A DNA stretch of 64,000 nucleotides from Solen grandis (Eukaryota; Mollusca; Bivalvia; Adapedonta; Solenidae): the NCBI GenBank assembly GCA_021229015.1, contig CM037783.1, positions 30,237,234 through 30,301,233 of the forward strand. Reading direction: 5' to 3'. The translations under genes were made by a program, and so were the position numbers. The notes under the pieces were generated by a model, which saw only the letters and a program-made list of their open reading frames with translations, was not told where the DNA came from and did not search any database. This document shows positions 38,149-64,000 of this stretch, in pieces (within the stretch, counting starts at the first letter, position 1; each line of letters starts with the position of its first letter).

Positions 38149-38568
38149 GCAACACATAGCTGAAGACATGTAGATATATGTTATACCGTTTATTAACAGT
38201 TTTTGTTGACAGTTACTTAAATATTGTCATCTCAGTTGGAAAGTAACACAAGGAGTGTTGTATATAGCTCTTCATATAGAACTTATAAAAGTTTTTCACA
38301 AAGCTACAAGGTACAGACAATGCTGAGTCTTGTTTATCATGGTTTATCCAGGTAAGAGGCAGATGCCTTTAAATATAAGTGCTATTTAGTTTTTTGATGG
38401 GGTGAAAAAATATTTGAATTTTCAGTTTTCAGCATTACAAAAAATTTAAGGGGGTAAATATCATTTACACTTAAAAATTATCTGTAGCTCTGAGTATTAA
38501 AGATAATGAGAGGATCAATACTAAGAACCATTATTCCTTATCCATTTTTGTTTGATTTGACAGAGACC

Positions 38569-38578
38569 AATAAATAAA
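38569..38578 (+). promoter_or_regulatory. Overlapping AATAAA poly(A) signals
   Basis: Two overlapping AATAAA motifs about 420 bp after the hAT stop codon. Position and strand fit a transcript end for that gene, though such motifs are frequent in AT-rich DNA. Confidence 0.35.
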
Positions 38579-38579
38579 A

Positions 38580-39420
38580 TAACCTGTCTTTCCTGCTGTT
38601 TTAATAAGATTTAACTTCCCTGTTTTGGGGTGTTTTTTTTTTTTGTTGTTGTTGTTTTTTACATGCATACCACAAAAAAAAAAATTAAAGGGACTGACTT
38701 TGTAATTCACACATTTTAACTTTCGCTTCTAACAGTGCTCTCAGTGCTTTGAGTCATATGTACGGAGCGCAAGTATAAACCGGACTGTGACTGACCAATG
38801 CTACGAGCGCGTATATATGGTTTCCATGTGAAATTTAATTGTTTCGCTTTTGTTAAGGGATTGTATATTGTAAATACTGCATGAAAAATTGGGCTGTTAT
38901 AAACACCCCGATTTTTTTTCACCACAAAAAGGATTTCATATTGGAAAACATTGGAAAACACTCCACATACTCTTCCTATATATGCAGAGAGAGAGAGAAA
39001 AAAGAGAGAGAGCCTCGGAAACCATTGTGTGTTGGTAGAAACTTCTATAAGATTAATCCATTTCAGATAATATAATTCAGCACCTTACGTCTAGGTTTCC
39101 AGAACAATTGGAAAACGGGGGAACGTCACTGCTCGAACTTCCCTCTCTCTCTAAAATAAAATCAATTGTTTAGTGAAAACTATTTTCCAAAATATAAACA
39201 CTATTCTATAGTTGATTTTGACAGTACTGTAAAATCAATGTTTTATATTATTAATTTTAGTTGATTATGTATTTAAAGGAATTTCGTGGGTATTTTTATT
39301 AGTGGATTGATGTTATAGAAACATAAAGGACTGTTTTCGTGGGTATTAATATTCGTGATAAAACTCTCCATCAATTCGACGAAAATTGGTGTCATCTAAA
39401 ATAAATGGTTTCACAGTAGT
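38580..39420. other. Non-coding DNA after the hAT gene
   Basis: AT-rich sequence with T/GTT runs near 38631-38660 and a GA microsatellite at about 38985-39012. No gene is seen. Confidence 0.5.
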
Positions 39421-39548
39421 GTGATGTCCAGATAATTACAGTAAGGGGCAGACCCTGAGTGCACTGAGGCCCCCACTTATCGAATGTTAGCTGGAAGGTT
39501 TCTTAACATGCAAAGTGCAAGTGACTAGACCGGGAGTCGAACTATATG
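39420..39548 (-). mobile_element. Old, degenerate SINE-related fragment
   Basis: The segment shares the body of the SINE family (TCCAGATAATTACAG, a GACCCTGAGTGCAC box and AGCTGGAAGGTTTC), but the head is reduced to GGGAGTCGAAC. It is present in both arms. Age is inferred from divergence. Confidence 0.6.
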
Positions 39549-39882
39549 TTTGCGTATTGCGTATTTCATTCGGCATTAAGTAAAAAACCCTAAGTACTTA
39601 TAATAATAGATTGAGCATGTTATCATAATTATTGTTTTCATAAAATGATAATTAATGAGGAGGTGAAACTACTTTATCGAAACCGAATTCTTCGAGACTT
39701 TTATCTCAGTTGATGTTGGCATATTTGATAACTGCCATTGAGAAACCATGAGATAAGATCTTCGACGAAGATAATGAAAACTTAACGATGTAAAAATAGA
39801 AACCCAAATTAATGATTTTGACATCAGGTAACATATATGCTCTGAAAACATATCGGTCAGAGCAAGAATACTGAAAGTATGA

Positions 39883-40145
39883 CTTGACTTGACTTGACTT
39901 GACTATTTGAGTTTACCGTCGCTTCGACAGTATTTCAGTCATATTGCGACGTCCAGCTTATTACAGGTGGAGGAAGATCCCGAATGCACGGAGGCATCCG
40001 GGTAGAACCACCGACCTACCGCAAGCCAGCTGGAAGGCTTCCTCACATGAAAATCCGAATAACCCTGCCGGGATTCGAACCCACGCGGTGAGGGGATGAA
40101 TGAGTGTTAAATCAGCGACTTTGCCCTCTCGGCCACGGAGGCCCC
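39883..40145 (-). mobile_element. Full-length tRNA-headed SINE, GACTT-tail family
   Basis: Flanked by perfect 13-bp duplications ACTGAAAGTATGA (39870-39882, 40146-40158). On the minus strand it has a tRNA-like head with an A-box-like GTGGCCGAGAGG and a B box GGTTCGAATCC, then a conserved body and a (AAGTC)n tail. It resembles molluscan V-SINE-type elements. The family name is not verified. Confidence 0.88.
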
Positions 40146-40387
40146 ACTGAAAGTATGAATCAATGTTGACTTGGTATAAATGTATTTACAAATACACGCA
40201 GTTTCTGCCATATTGTACAGAAAAACATTATTAAAGCAGCAACATATTTTTCCATATTCCTTTAATTATACGCTTTAATTGAGCACGACTTATGAGCATA
40301 ACGTATATAAAAGCACAAACATTCGAAATGGAAATCAACGGTCATACAATTTGAAACCTTGCGAAAAAAAGCCCATCAGATAATTCT

Positions 40388-40389
40388 CT

Positions 40390-40422
<33 letters not shown>
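40388..40422 (+). repeat. (GA)n microsatellite
   Basis: About 35 bp of GA repeat with one AA interruption. The left arm has the matching CT tract near 18510-18539, with a different repeat count. Confidence 0.9.
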
Positions 40423-41182
40423 TGGGGGTATACATGTATATACATGTAGTAATAGAATTTTGTTGTATGTGTTCTTTTTGTTTTTGTGTTATGTTTTGGC
40501 GCTGTTGTCTTTGTTGTTGTTTTGTTGTCATTGCTGTTTGGAAGGGTGTGGTTTTGTTTTGTTTTTTTGATGGGAGTGTATTTTGTGGTGTGTTAAGTGT
40601 TGGTTTTTGTTTCTTTTATATACATGTATATCTAAACATTTGTACCATCCGCGAGAATTGATTTAATGAAATGTGCTTCTATTTGAAGAATTTCATAGTC
40701 TCTAGAATACTTAAGCACGTGTATATGTCCTAAAGAATATGACTTTTATGCGAAATTTGATGTGAACAAAAATTAGATCTATAACGTTATTGCGTATGAA
40801 GAAGTGTACATCACTAATCCAAAGGATGTAGGTTCGAATAGTTCCGGGCCGGCACGGTTCCTGATACGGTTTTTAATCGGTGAACAGCGTTATGCGTTTC
40901 TCCGTGCCTGTATTCACATGATGTAATTTTATAAATGAAAATAAATATATTGATACGAGCATATCACTCATATTTTCATGAAAATGTCTATGGTAATGAT
41001 TATGACAGGTGTAATTAAGTTTTCCGATAATTTTTATTTAGTTTATCGTTTTTGTTTTATTTGCGGAGTGTTATATTGTACTTACACAAAATCAAGAATA
41101 CACGTTTTCCGTTTTCATACTTACCGGTACACGTTTTCTGCTAACAGTAACAATAACATTTGACTTTGGGAACAAAGGTTGT

Positions 41183-41316
41183 TTTTGTTGTTGTTGTATT
41201 GGCGTTTACCGTGGCTGCGATAGTATTTCAATCATATAGCGACGTCCTGCTAATTACAGGTGGAGGAAGACCCCGAGTACTCAGAGGTACCCGGGTAGAA
41301 CCACCGACCGACCGCA
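41183..41316 (-). mobile_element. 5'-truncated SINE, TTG-tail family
   Basis: Tail (TTG)n, then the body as far as the ACCGACCGACCGCAAG box. The tRNA head is missing. The near-perfect duplications GGAACAAAGGTTG and GGAACACAGGTTG bracket it, so truncation happened during insertion. Confidence 0.82.
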
Positions 41317-41398
41317 AGGAACACAGGTTGTAAAACAGAGTACACCACATTATTATTTAACTTTAGTTACTTTCTAGAGAATAAGATCTTCGATTTAG

Positions 41399-41653
41399 TT
41401 GTTGTTGTTGTATTGGGGTTTACCGTCGCTGCGATAGTATTTCAATCATATAGCGACGTCCAGTTAATTACTGGTGGAGGAAGACCCCGAGTACACAGAG
41501 GTACCTGAGTAGAACCACCAACCTACCGCAAGCCAGCTGGAAGGTTACCTCACATGAAAAATCCGAAGTCCCTACCGGGATTCGAACCCACAGCGGTGAG
41601 GAGCTGAGAGACTTGTAGTCCACGACTGTAACCGCTCGGCCACGGCGGCCCCC
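41399..41653 (-). mobile_element. Full-length tRNA-headed SINE, TTG-tail family
   Basis: Bounded by perfect 11-bp duplications CTTCGATTTAG (41388-41398, 41654-41664). The head has a GGCCGAGCGGTTACAG A box and a GGTTCGAATCCC B box. The variable-arm spacing resembles Ser/Leu-type tRNAs. Confidence 0.9.
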
Positions 41654-42312
41654 CTTCGATTTAGTGCTATTGTAATTATGCTGAAATCACCTTCACCAGC
41701 CTGTCAAAAACCAGTAGGTACGAATGTCATTTAATTACATCTCGCCATCTCAAAATGCAGTCTTTTTACATACTGGTTCCCATTGTATTAGCGAGTACCA
41801 GTAGAGCATCGAATATTAAATCATTTTGCAATGACGGAGAATCACGTCAACACAATAGTCCTTCGGCCCGATTCTTCGACGCTTGCGTCAAAAGTTTTCT
41901 TGTTTTTTCTGAGATGCTTTCGTGGTCGTTCCTGTGGTTTAAAAGACATTATCTAAAGGGCTAATCTAACCAGCCTCGATATCTCGCGAGAATTGAATTA
42001 CAGGCGGGAGGTAAAGAAAACAGTCATTCTTCTGGCTTGGAGAAAAGAGGGTCGATAGAACAAATGGAGATAAATAACATTTGGTGTTGATTTCTTCTTA
42101 ATTCGATTTTGATAGATGTCTGCAGTGATGGCTCTTCGTGCCATTTCCTGACGACTATTGATTCAACAAGGACATTTACGTGTAATAAAAGTCCTAGAAA
42201 AAAACTGTTTACTTTTAAGTATTGGAATGATGTTAGGCGGAATTTTGTACCATATGATGTGCTCTTAAAATATGAATTTTGAAGATGAGTTTGACTAAGA
42301 TGTTACTTTATG

Positions 42313-42400
42313 AATTTGACGGTGGCCGATTGGTCTCATTTTTGGAGCGTCCATCTGGAAAACGAAGGGTCGTGGGTTTGATTCCCGTTCGTGATTTTAA
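42313..42400 (+). mobile_element. Second kind of tRNA-derived SINE head
   Basis: GGTGGCCGATTGGTCTCATT followed at SINE spacing by GTGGGTTTGATTCCC looks like A and B boxes. Its head differs from the TTG- and GACTT-tail SINEs and I cannot define its 3' end. The ORF across it is incidental. Confidence 0.45.
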
Positions 42401-42469
42401 ACTGTGGTCATTTAATGATATTGATGATTCGCTTGTCTTGGTTAAGTTAATGATTCGTTTTTTATAAGA

Positions 42470-42960
42470 GTGTCATACCTATACCGCATGTTATCAGGAT
42501 ATTTATTATGTATGTCCAAATTCTGTAGAATGATACCCATAGCATACGCATATGGCTTGATACTTGTTTTACATCATTGACACATGTCTACGGAATGATA
42601 CCAATGTTACATGTGTATGGTATGATACTAGAGTTACGGCAAATATCATTGAAATATTATTAATGCCATACGTTTATGGTATTAAAATAGTGAAACATGT
42701 GTATGATACATATGTATCACATACAAATGATGTATTTTACTTGTATCACATATCAATGGTATGAAACATTTTACTTGTACCACATGTCTTAAGAAAATAT
42801 ACTTCAGTTGTATGCATGATACGTCTGTGGTATGATACTTATGGCAAATGTCCATGTTGTGGTATTTGTGACTCATGTCTATGGTTTGATACGTATGTCA
42901 CAAATGTTTTAATACTTGATCCACATATGATATTGCAAAATGATGGTATAAGCACTTCAA
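42470..42960. repeat. Degenerate tandem array, about 48-bp units
   Basis: Repeated phrases such as TATGGTATGATAC and ACATGTGTATGGTATGATAC recur at short intervals. Units are diverged and the ORFs on both strands are by-products. The left arm has the counterpart at about 15950-16400. Confidence 0.6.
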
Positions 42961-42969
42961 CACAGTCTC

Positions 42970-45205
42970 TCTTTGGTGACTTAAATATCAAAGCATCCTA
43001 ACAAACCAATTATTCGTGGAAGGTCTTAGATTCCGGGATATATCAAGCATTCCAAATAAAAGATAAATATTTTACACTAACTAATGATATACTATGTTCT
43101 ATCAGTAAGATAAATGCATATCACCCACAGTGACAGTGATAAAGGTCTGCAGGAACTACTTTTTCACTAAATAAAGTATTTATGTATTAAGCAAGTATGA
43201 ACTTGTTGCCTCCCTTTGTTTTCTTTAAATAACAAATATTCACATGGATACCCCCATTCTTACGAGGCTGAAAGAAACTGCGTCAAAATTACTAATCAAG
43301 GTTAAAGTTTGAAAAAGGGAATTCCAATGTAAATGTCAGTGAGTACACTCTACCTACCTCAATGATGTTGTCTATCAATCTCATAATCTAGTGCATAATA
43401 AGAATTTTGTTGCCAAAGTTGATTTGTTTGTCCCCTTGTCTTCTTTTCAATTAGTATATAACAATCACGATGGAGGCGGCCATTTTGAAATTGAGGATTG
43501 TTTTTAAAACCGTATGGACATCGATTTTGTTGTCAAACAAAGGCATAATAATTAAAATCAATAACAAAATAGTGTATTTATAATCATTTGCAAGCTTTTC
43601 ATGACAAAATGGTCCTGATTGTGTTAAGGTGCCGCAGTCAACACTTGCAACCTGCAACTTCACTTACACTGCAGATGACAATAACTTTTGTAGATAGGGA
43701 AAAAAACAGAAATAAAAACTTTTATCACATCGGACAATTTTATCATTAAATTTGTCAAGTAGCATGTTATATTTCAAAATTAAATCTTTAAAACCAGAAA
43801 CAAAACTTATTTTAGGCCGAACAGGGTTGAATACACAAAATAATTCCATTCTTTTGAAAGCAGTTAGCATAAATTAAAAAAAATGTATATATTTGTTTTG
43901 AGCAGATATGGAATAATGGTATAATTTCATCTCCGAGAAATACTATCATAACATTTTTACGCACTCGTGAAAATATTAAAAGTGTCAATATCTTAGGTGG
44001 CGTACCGACAAAAAAAAAACCTGTTTAAAATCTATCAACCTTATTAAAGCAGACAGTAATCAGCCTCCAGAAAATCCTTCATGTAATTATACATTTACCT
44101 TTATTTAGCAGTCACCTGCACTAAACAGACACTTTAAAAACTTCCTTTTCCAGGCAGCTTCAGACAGATCTGACAAGTTCCGACTGCCGAGTGATTTAAA
44201 CGTTTGCCGGAAGTTTGGAATTTTGATCTTCGGTAGGAGCATATCAAAGTCTAAATGTATCAACCTTTCTTCATACTCGTTTTATAGTCTGGGATAGTTC
44301 CAGGACTGGTTGGACCAGTGTCAGGATCATGTATAACTGGCACTGGATGTAGCCTGATGACATTTGTTTACGGCGTGATATTGCAGTGAGGCAGCACTTT
44401 AACCGTTTCATTTTGACAAAAACATCCCCCAAATACAGAAAAAAAAATGTTTAGGTCCTACGGCATACTCTGTAATGAAATTAACGATCTCCGATGTGCT
44501 TTTTTAGTTCTAGCAATTTAAATAAAATTGCAGGGGCAATATCATGCGAATACGAAGCATGCGGACGCATTCAAATGCAGGTTTCTATGCGGGAGTTTTC
44601 TAGTATATGACCTTCATCCCAGACAACTATAACAATGGGCGTATCGTTTCTACTTTTTTTTTATTCAATAATAATGCTTGTGTAGTTACTGTTCTGATTT
44701 CCTTAATAGCCCCCCTGAACAGTTTTCCCGAGAGGATTATAGAAAATAGCGTGCATGACCTTATTAACAATCATCATCAATCTATCCGTCTGGCTGAACA
44801 TGGCCTCCTAATGTGTTTGGTATTTATTTATTTTTGGCTTCTCCTACTGCAGTAGCTTTATTTTCGTAAAAGCATACCCTAGTCTATTGCTACTTTTTTC
44901 CCATATACCACATATAACTCATAAAATAGAAATATTGTTTAGCTGACATGTTTTCATTTTTCATCACTTACCTCTCTTCAATTCCAATATACCAGCTGTA
45001 TACATGTAATTAAACAAAGATTCAATGGATGCAAAATTGAAACTAAAACAGAGATTTCTAGCGATAAAGAACCATTAGTACTTAACGCTAAATACACTGT
45101 AATTCTACATAACTTAAAGAGATTTCATCATCCTTGCTTTTCTAATAAAAACAATTAAATTCAACACATATTGTTTTACAGTATAAGTTCATTGACTATA
45201 AGTGT
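42970..45205. other. Intergenic, no gene seen
   Basis: AT-rich sequence. Frames at 43451-43663, 43664-43870 and 44607-44855 have left-arm counterparts at similar length but no domain, start context or splice structure that I can support. Confidence 0.5.
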
Positions 45206-45213
45206 ACATGTAC

Positions 45214-45469
45214 TTCGGGGCCACCGTGGCCGAGCGGTTACAGTCGTGGACTACAAATCTCTCAGCCCCTCACCGCCGTGGGTTCGAATCCTGGTTGGGA
45301 CTTCGGATTTTTCATGTGAGGAAGCCTTCCAGCTGGCTTGCGGTAGGTCGGTGGTTCTACCCGGGTACCTCTGTGTACTCGGGGTCTTCCTCCACCTGTA
45401 ATAAGCTGGACGTCGCTATATGATTGAAATACTATCGCAGCGACGGTAAACCCCAATACAACAACAACA
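45214..45469 (+). mobile_element. Full-length tRNA-headed SINE, TTG-tail family
   Basis: Flanked by perfect 8-bp duplications ACATGTAC (45206-45213, 45470-45477). The head begins TTCGGGGCCACCGTGGCCGAG, with B box GGTTCGAATCC, and the tail is (CAA)n. It is present in both arms. Confidence 0.9.
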
Positions 45470-45479
45470 ACATGTACAA

Positions 45480-48440
45480 CAATACTAAAACATACTTGGA
45501 CTAGTATTGTAGATTACAAAACACCACACGGTGATCTCCCTTGCACGATCACGTAGAATGAAGGGGAGATAACTGCGTAAAGATTGGAAGATCACGGGAC
45601 CATCAGTTATCCGTCTAAACGTTGTTGCACGACCACATCGTGGAAATTAAGCGATTTTTGACTAGAGCTTCAACAAGTAAAACGCGTTTACCTGCCGTGC
45701 GTTCAGTAAAGGCATCCGCTAACGGTTGCAAGTTGGTACCCTGCTTATATTCTTTATACAGCGATAAAACAGGGGTGCAACAGCTAATACAATTCAAAAC
45801 CAAAACAAGAATATTTGTAAGAAATAATGTCTTTATTGCTATATTCATCATACATACATTGTTTTCAAGAAGAGAATATAAAAAGTAAATAAAAAACAGA
45901 GTGTGGTACTTATAAATAGCACATTAACCTTACTATATATCAGCCAAAATATTCATAATGAAAACAACATGTAAAAGGAATAAGACTTCCAAAATGATAT
46001 TTGGACAGTTGTTTTTCATGCTTGTGTAGGTCTATGTTACTTTTTTCTCAATGTTAACTTGTGTATGTCTTAATTCACCTGTATTCAAACATGCATACAA
46101 TTGACTACATCTGTTAATATCATAAAAAAAAGTTAAAGAGAAAGAGCATGCTTCCATTGTGTAAACCCCAGTTTTGGGATACACAGAGATTCAGAACTGT
46201 GTTACTGGTATACTGCTTTCCAGAAATATTCTCTGATAGACTGACACCGATACCTTCGACCTCACTTAACATTAATAACGCGACTAGTTGAAAATGTTTC
46301 TAAAGCTATACACATCATTTTCAACATGCTATCATCTTTAATAAACATTTCCCCAGTTTCAACTTACAATGATTTTGATCATACTTGTAAAGCTATTACT
46401 GACTGGTTGTTTTATCAGATACGTCACAACCATTTATACTGATGTCATATTACACGTAAGAAAATATCCAAAAATCCAAAAACGTTATAATCACTAACTT
46501 CAGAATGAGTTATGTCCCTTTTATAATCTTCATGGGGGAATATCTTCAAAGCTACATTTATGAGTATTTATCTATTCTTGAGGAACATAATAAAGATACA
46601 AGTATCAAAGTATACACACTGTGTTTTTCGTCAAAGTTTGTTTACAAGAATCCAACACTAACTTTTTTTTTCAGTGAAAATGTAGATAGAGTCTTTATAT
46701 TTTGACCATTTCTTTAAAAAGCACAAAATAGCAATTATATTACCTCATTCAAAGGTTTGGAGAAACATATACAGAAAATACCAAGGATAAAATTCTACCA
46801 GTATGTTCAAAACAGTTGTTTTAGAGATATATTCAGTATTAGGTAGGGTGATCGAGAACAAACATTTGTTAATTATTGTCTTAATTATACCAAATATTTT
46901 TTTTTCTTTTTTCACAGTACAGCTTAATCTATGATTGGTGCCTAAAAAAAATATAAACACCCAAAGTTGTAAATTAATTTATTCACATATTCTGATTTAA
47001 TATAATAACCAATTCAGAAACCAAAAATGGAAAAAAATCTTTTTTCCATTCCCCTGTTAAGATGTTACCTCCTCTTTAATATTTACATTTGGTGCACATA
47101 TATACCACATAATTATTCCTACTTAAAATGGTATCATTTATTTTACAGATATCTTCATTTATTATTTCGTGAGTTGATTACATACCTGTAGTGACTATAT
47201 AGGTAAATTACCAAGGTAAGTACCATTCTGACAATTCTTTTTACTTGTACGAGTCAACACAGCATTTTTTTCCACTCTTTACCAAACTTCAGCGTATGAA
47301 CTTTACTTCAATATCATTGATTAAATAAATCAAAAACATTTAAAATATTACAATTAGGGAACAAACATACAAAATAAGCAGAAATAATTCTTGGCTGCTT
47401 CCAATACATAATAGAAATATAAACATGAACCCTGTATCTAACAAGTCTTTGTCACTTGAATATAATTAATCTTTAGTTTGATGAAAAAAAAAAAGTTGAC
47501 CTTGTCTTTGTTTGAAGTTTGCACTTCTTGACATCTGCCTCATTACTCAATATTTTTTCTTGTCATACTTTTTGTTTAATGCGCTATAGATCAGTAAACT
47601 TCAAGACAAGATTTTCGTAAGTATCCAAGTGACCTAGCTAAGAAACTGTCAACCTTTATAGGATTAATGATATTGTATAACCAGATATCTAATAATCTTT
47701 TTTCTAGATCGATTAATTTGATCTTCTTTGCAATGAAACAGACCAGAATGCATATGCACCAAGACACCTTAATAGGAGTATTTCGGAAAACAAAAAAAAA
47801 TGCTACATGTGATATGATGGTTTCTCTTTCTTTGGCTATATTTATTACATATAAATGTATTCAAGAATAAATGAATTACTTATCAAAATTTCTTCTGGAA
47901 ATGGCTTTACCATTTCCCTTTATCTAATTAAAATCAGTTTAATTAAGGTAAAAGTTTACTTGTTACAATACATATGGTGGAAAATGAGTTGATTTAATTG
48001 CTATGAACTTGTTAAATATGCAACCATGATTAATCAATAGTCATCTTGTATAATTATGTGAGATGGTTGGATTTTGAATGAGATACTGGACATTTTATTT
48101 CATTTTCTGAATCGATCATTCTTGGAAAAGCTTAAATCATATAGAGACATGTTGAAACATTTTGGATAAGTTTTTGTTTGTAAAATTTTTAGAATTCACA
48201 ACAGATGCAAAAGGAATAATTTAAAACAAAATATGCATTCATAAATATCATATTTTCATTATTAAAAAAAAATGCTCATCTTTTTTTTTTCTTGTACATG
48301 TACTTACTAAAATCTACTACAAGCTGAGAATATCAAAATATATTTGAACATTAAAATACAACTTAAGGCAGACAACATTAAAGGCAAACAGATGTATATC
48401 AACATAAATTCAAAGAGCAAAAATATCTCATTTCTTTCTT
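45480..48440. other. AT-rich intergenic DNA downstream of PDCD6
   Basis: No supported gene. ORFs at 45615-45851, 46505-46705, 46745-46960 and 47667-47870 lack domains. AATAAA on the minus strand near 45833 could be a distal PDCD6 poly(A) signal. Confidence 0.5.
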
Positions 48441-48449
48441 CCATCCATC

Positions 48450-48455
48450 TTTATT
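48450..48455 (-). promoter_or_regulatory. PDCD6 poly(A) signal AATAAA
   Basis: Lies about 270 nt after the stop codon on the coding strand and is conserved at the same place in the left arm (10375-10380). It would give a 3'UTR of roughly 0.3 kb. Confidence 0.55.
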
Positions 48456-48725
48456 AGAACTCTCTACAAGAGAAGTAGTGATTTGCCATCTTTTGTATAT
48501 ATTTGATTACTATTTCATAGCAGACGACAGTTTCAGCAGATGTGTATATATACATGTAATGGGTCGACCCATAGTTTAACAGAACTCTTTTCAATTCTGT
48601 TTAAAATTTAGAGTCAAAAGTGGGATAATTCTGGAATATTCCAGAAAATTCTACTACAATTTGCAGCAGACGACATTGAGGCGACCATGTTGATGAGGTG
48701 GAGATGAGCAGAGAACCAGGCAGTC

Positions 48726-62741
<14,016 letters not shown>

Positions 62742-62759
62742 CTAAATAAATCACAACCA

Positions 62760-63280
62760 TATTAATACATAGTTTACAACTTTATAGAACATCAATACAA
62801 ATACAAAGGATTCTTGAAAATATGTTACATACTGTACTCACCTGACTATATCTGCTCATCCTTGAGCTAATGATCTAATACATCAGTCATAAATTCATAA
62901 TCAATCCTGGAAATTGATATAGTTTGTTCAAGCAATGAAGATATCAGAATGTAAACAAATTACCTACAAAAAGTTCAAAACCAAGCTTTAATGGATGACG
63001 GACAAGAAAATATAGGATCCAGGGTTCCCCCTGGGTTTTTAAAAGTTGTCGCCAACCATTTTCGCCAAAAACAAAAAAATGTCGCCAAACTTTAGGCATA
63101 GGATTACTGGGAAGTTTCATGTGATTTTAATCAATGCAATTGATAATTTGAAATTGAATTAAATAAACAACAAAAAGGAAAACAATTTCATTTTTATTAC
63201 ATAAATAGCATTTCCAACACAAATACATCTAAGTCATTTAATACTTAAATTTGGTACATCTTTTAAGTTCATGTTAATTT
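62760..63280. other. PDCD6 upstream intron, repeat-like
   Basis: Includes 'GTCGCCAACCATTTTCGCC' near 63048, which is probably part of the hAT-like fragment that follows. No exon 1 was recognised. Confidence 0.4.
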
Positions 63281-63284
63281 TACC

Positions 63285-63568
63285 TTTTGTCTTTAAGTGT
63301 TTTGTGATGTTCTCCTTCTTGAGAATGGTACAACCACTTGTGAACGAATTATAACATTTCTAAAGATTCCTTACAGAGATCACAAAACATAGACTTTGTG
63401 TCTGACTCATAACTTATGAATGGAAATTCTGATTTCCATGAGTCTTTAAAGCTTCTATGAACAAGTGAGTTCATCATTTTTTGAATTTTCGAAGGAGACT
63501 CGATAGAATCAGTCTCTAAAAGATGTTTCCCAATTTTACTAGGCGTCCTGACTTCTGAACAAGCCATT
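63285..63568 (-). pseudogene. Frameshifted N-terminal fragment of a ZNF862/hAT-like gene
   Basis: The minus strand encodes MACSEVRTPSKIGKHLL and then FKDSWKSEFPFISYESDTKS, MFCDLCKESL and a stop. In a shifted frame it continues FTSGCTILKKENITKHLKTKG. Together these look like the TTF-type zinc-finger start of a ZNF862-like protein (aromatic W..EFP, C-x2-C, K...L..H), broken by a frameshift. The transposase core is absent. It lies in the first intron of PDCD6. The assignment rests on motif shape only. Confidence 0.45.
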
Positions 63569-64000
63569 TTAACTAGTTTTCTGATCTGATTTAGAGGAAA
63601 AAAAATGCAGCATATATAGCATTTTTGCTTCATACCTATATTTCAAACTGATGATAATTAGATAAAAGTCGGCAACATTAAAGTCACACTTTCTCTAATT
63701 GCCGAAATCATCAATGCTAATTCATTACATTATTTCTTTAATAAGTTTAATTTGCTTTATACTTACAAATCAAACTGATAATTTAATAAAAGTTTCGGTA
63801 TTATGTCCGAAATCATCGATAATAATTCATTAAACCATCTCTTTTATTTGAACCGAAAGCGTAACATACATGCACACTTTACCTCGTTTAAAAGTCGCCG
63901 TCAATTAGCATTGCCGGTATTGTCTTACTCATGTTAAAACTAACAGCAAACACACGATCAATTAATTGTCAATTACACTAATCCCAGCCCTTAGGCTGTG

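Noticed and set aside
40422..40661. 79-aa cysteine-rich hydrophobic ORF as a membrane or secreted peptide
   Set aside because: It starts in a microsatellite margin and reads through GTT-rich low-complexity DNA. The left arm does not preserve the frame.
41399..45469. Ser/Leu tRNA genes at the SINE heads
   Set aside because: Each tRNA-like head continues into a SINE body with target duplications, and stems are imperfect. They are retroelement promoters, not tRNA genes.

Overview
The window is eukaryotic and looks like a bivalve mollusc. It is AT-rich, intron-rich and crowded with tRNA-headed SINEs, TTAA-flanked MITEs, hairpin minisatellites and ZNF862/hAT-like transposase genes of a kind common in bivalves. 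This placement rests on repeat style and one conserved gene; no search was run.

Layout. A contig end (1-320) is followed by a 100-N gap (321-420). A contig then fills 421-25744, a second 100-N gap follows (25745-25844), and a long contig runs from 25845 to the end. The 421-25744 contig is a reverse-complement copy of 33171 to about 58612. The copy is partly clean (about 6.9-15.3 kb, 17.95-19.85 kb and 23.4-25.7 kb) and elsewhere full of homopolymer-type errors. It differs from the right arm by indels, including a 420-bp solo LTR present only on the right. The best reading is the second haplotype, scaffolded beside and inverted against the primary, not a natural 25-kb palindrome.

The one clearly conserved host gene is PDCD6 (ALG-2, a penta-EF-hand calcium sensor) on the minus strand at 62741-48726. 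Exons 3-6 read through cleanly with consensus splice sites. Two different 62-nt exons of identical phase (62680-62741 and 58646-58707) each encode EF-hand 1. A short candidate coding exon (60957-60994) could feed the second one. This suggests mutually exclusive exons or a second promoter. Degraded copies of exons 3-6 lie on the plus strand of the left arm.

Downstream of PDCD6 in the right arm is an intronless 752-aa hAT-family (ZNF862-like) transposase or derived gene at 35890-38148(+), with a damaged mirror copy at 20784-22931(-).

The unique centre (25.8-33.2 kb) is a patchwork of foldback DNA. It holds a hairpin array, a long-TIR element carrying a 5'-truncated LINE between identical 306-bp direct repeats, two oppositely oriented hairpin minisatellites, a TTAA-flanked 546-bp MITE, a candidate signal-anchor first exon, and a nested palindrome near 32.7 kb. 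The remaining sequence is intronic or intergenic DNA in which I see no genes.
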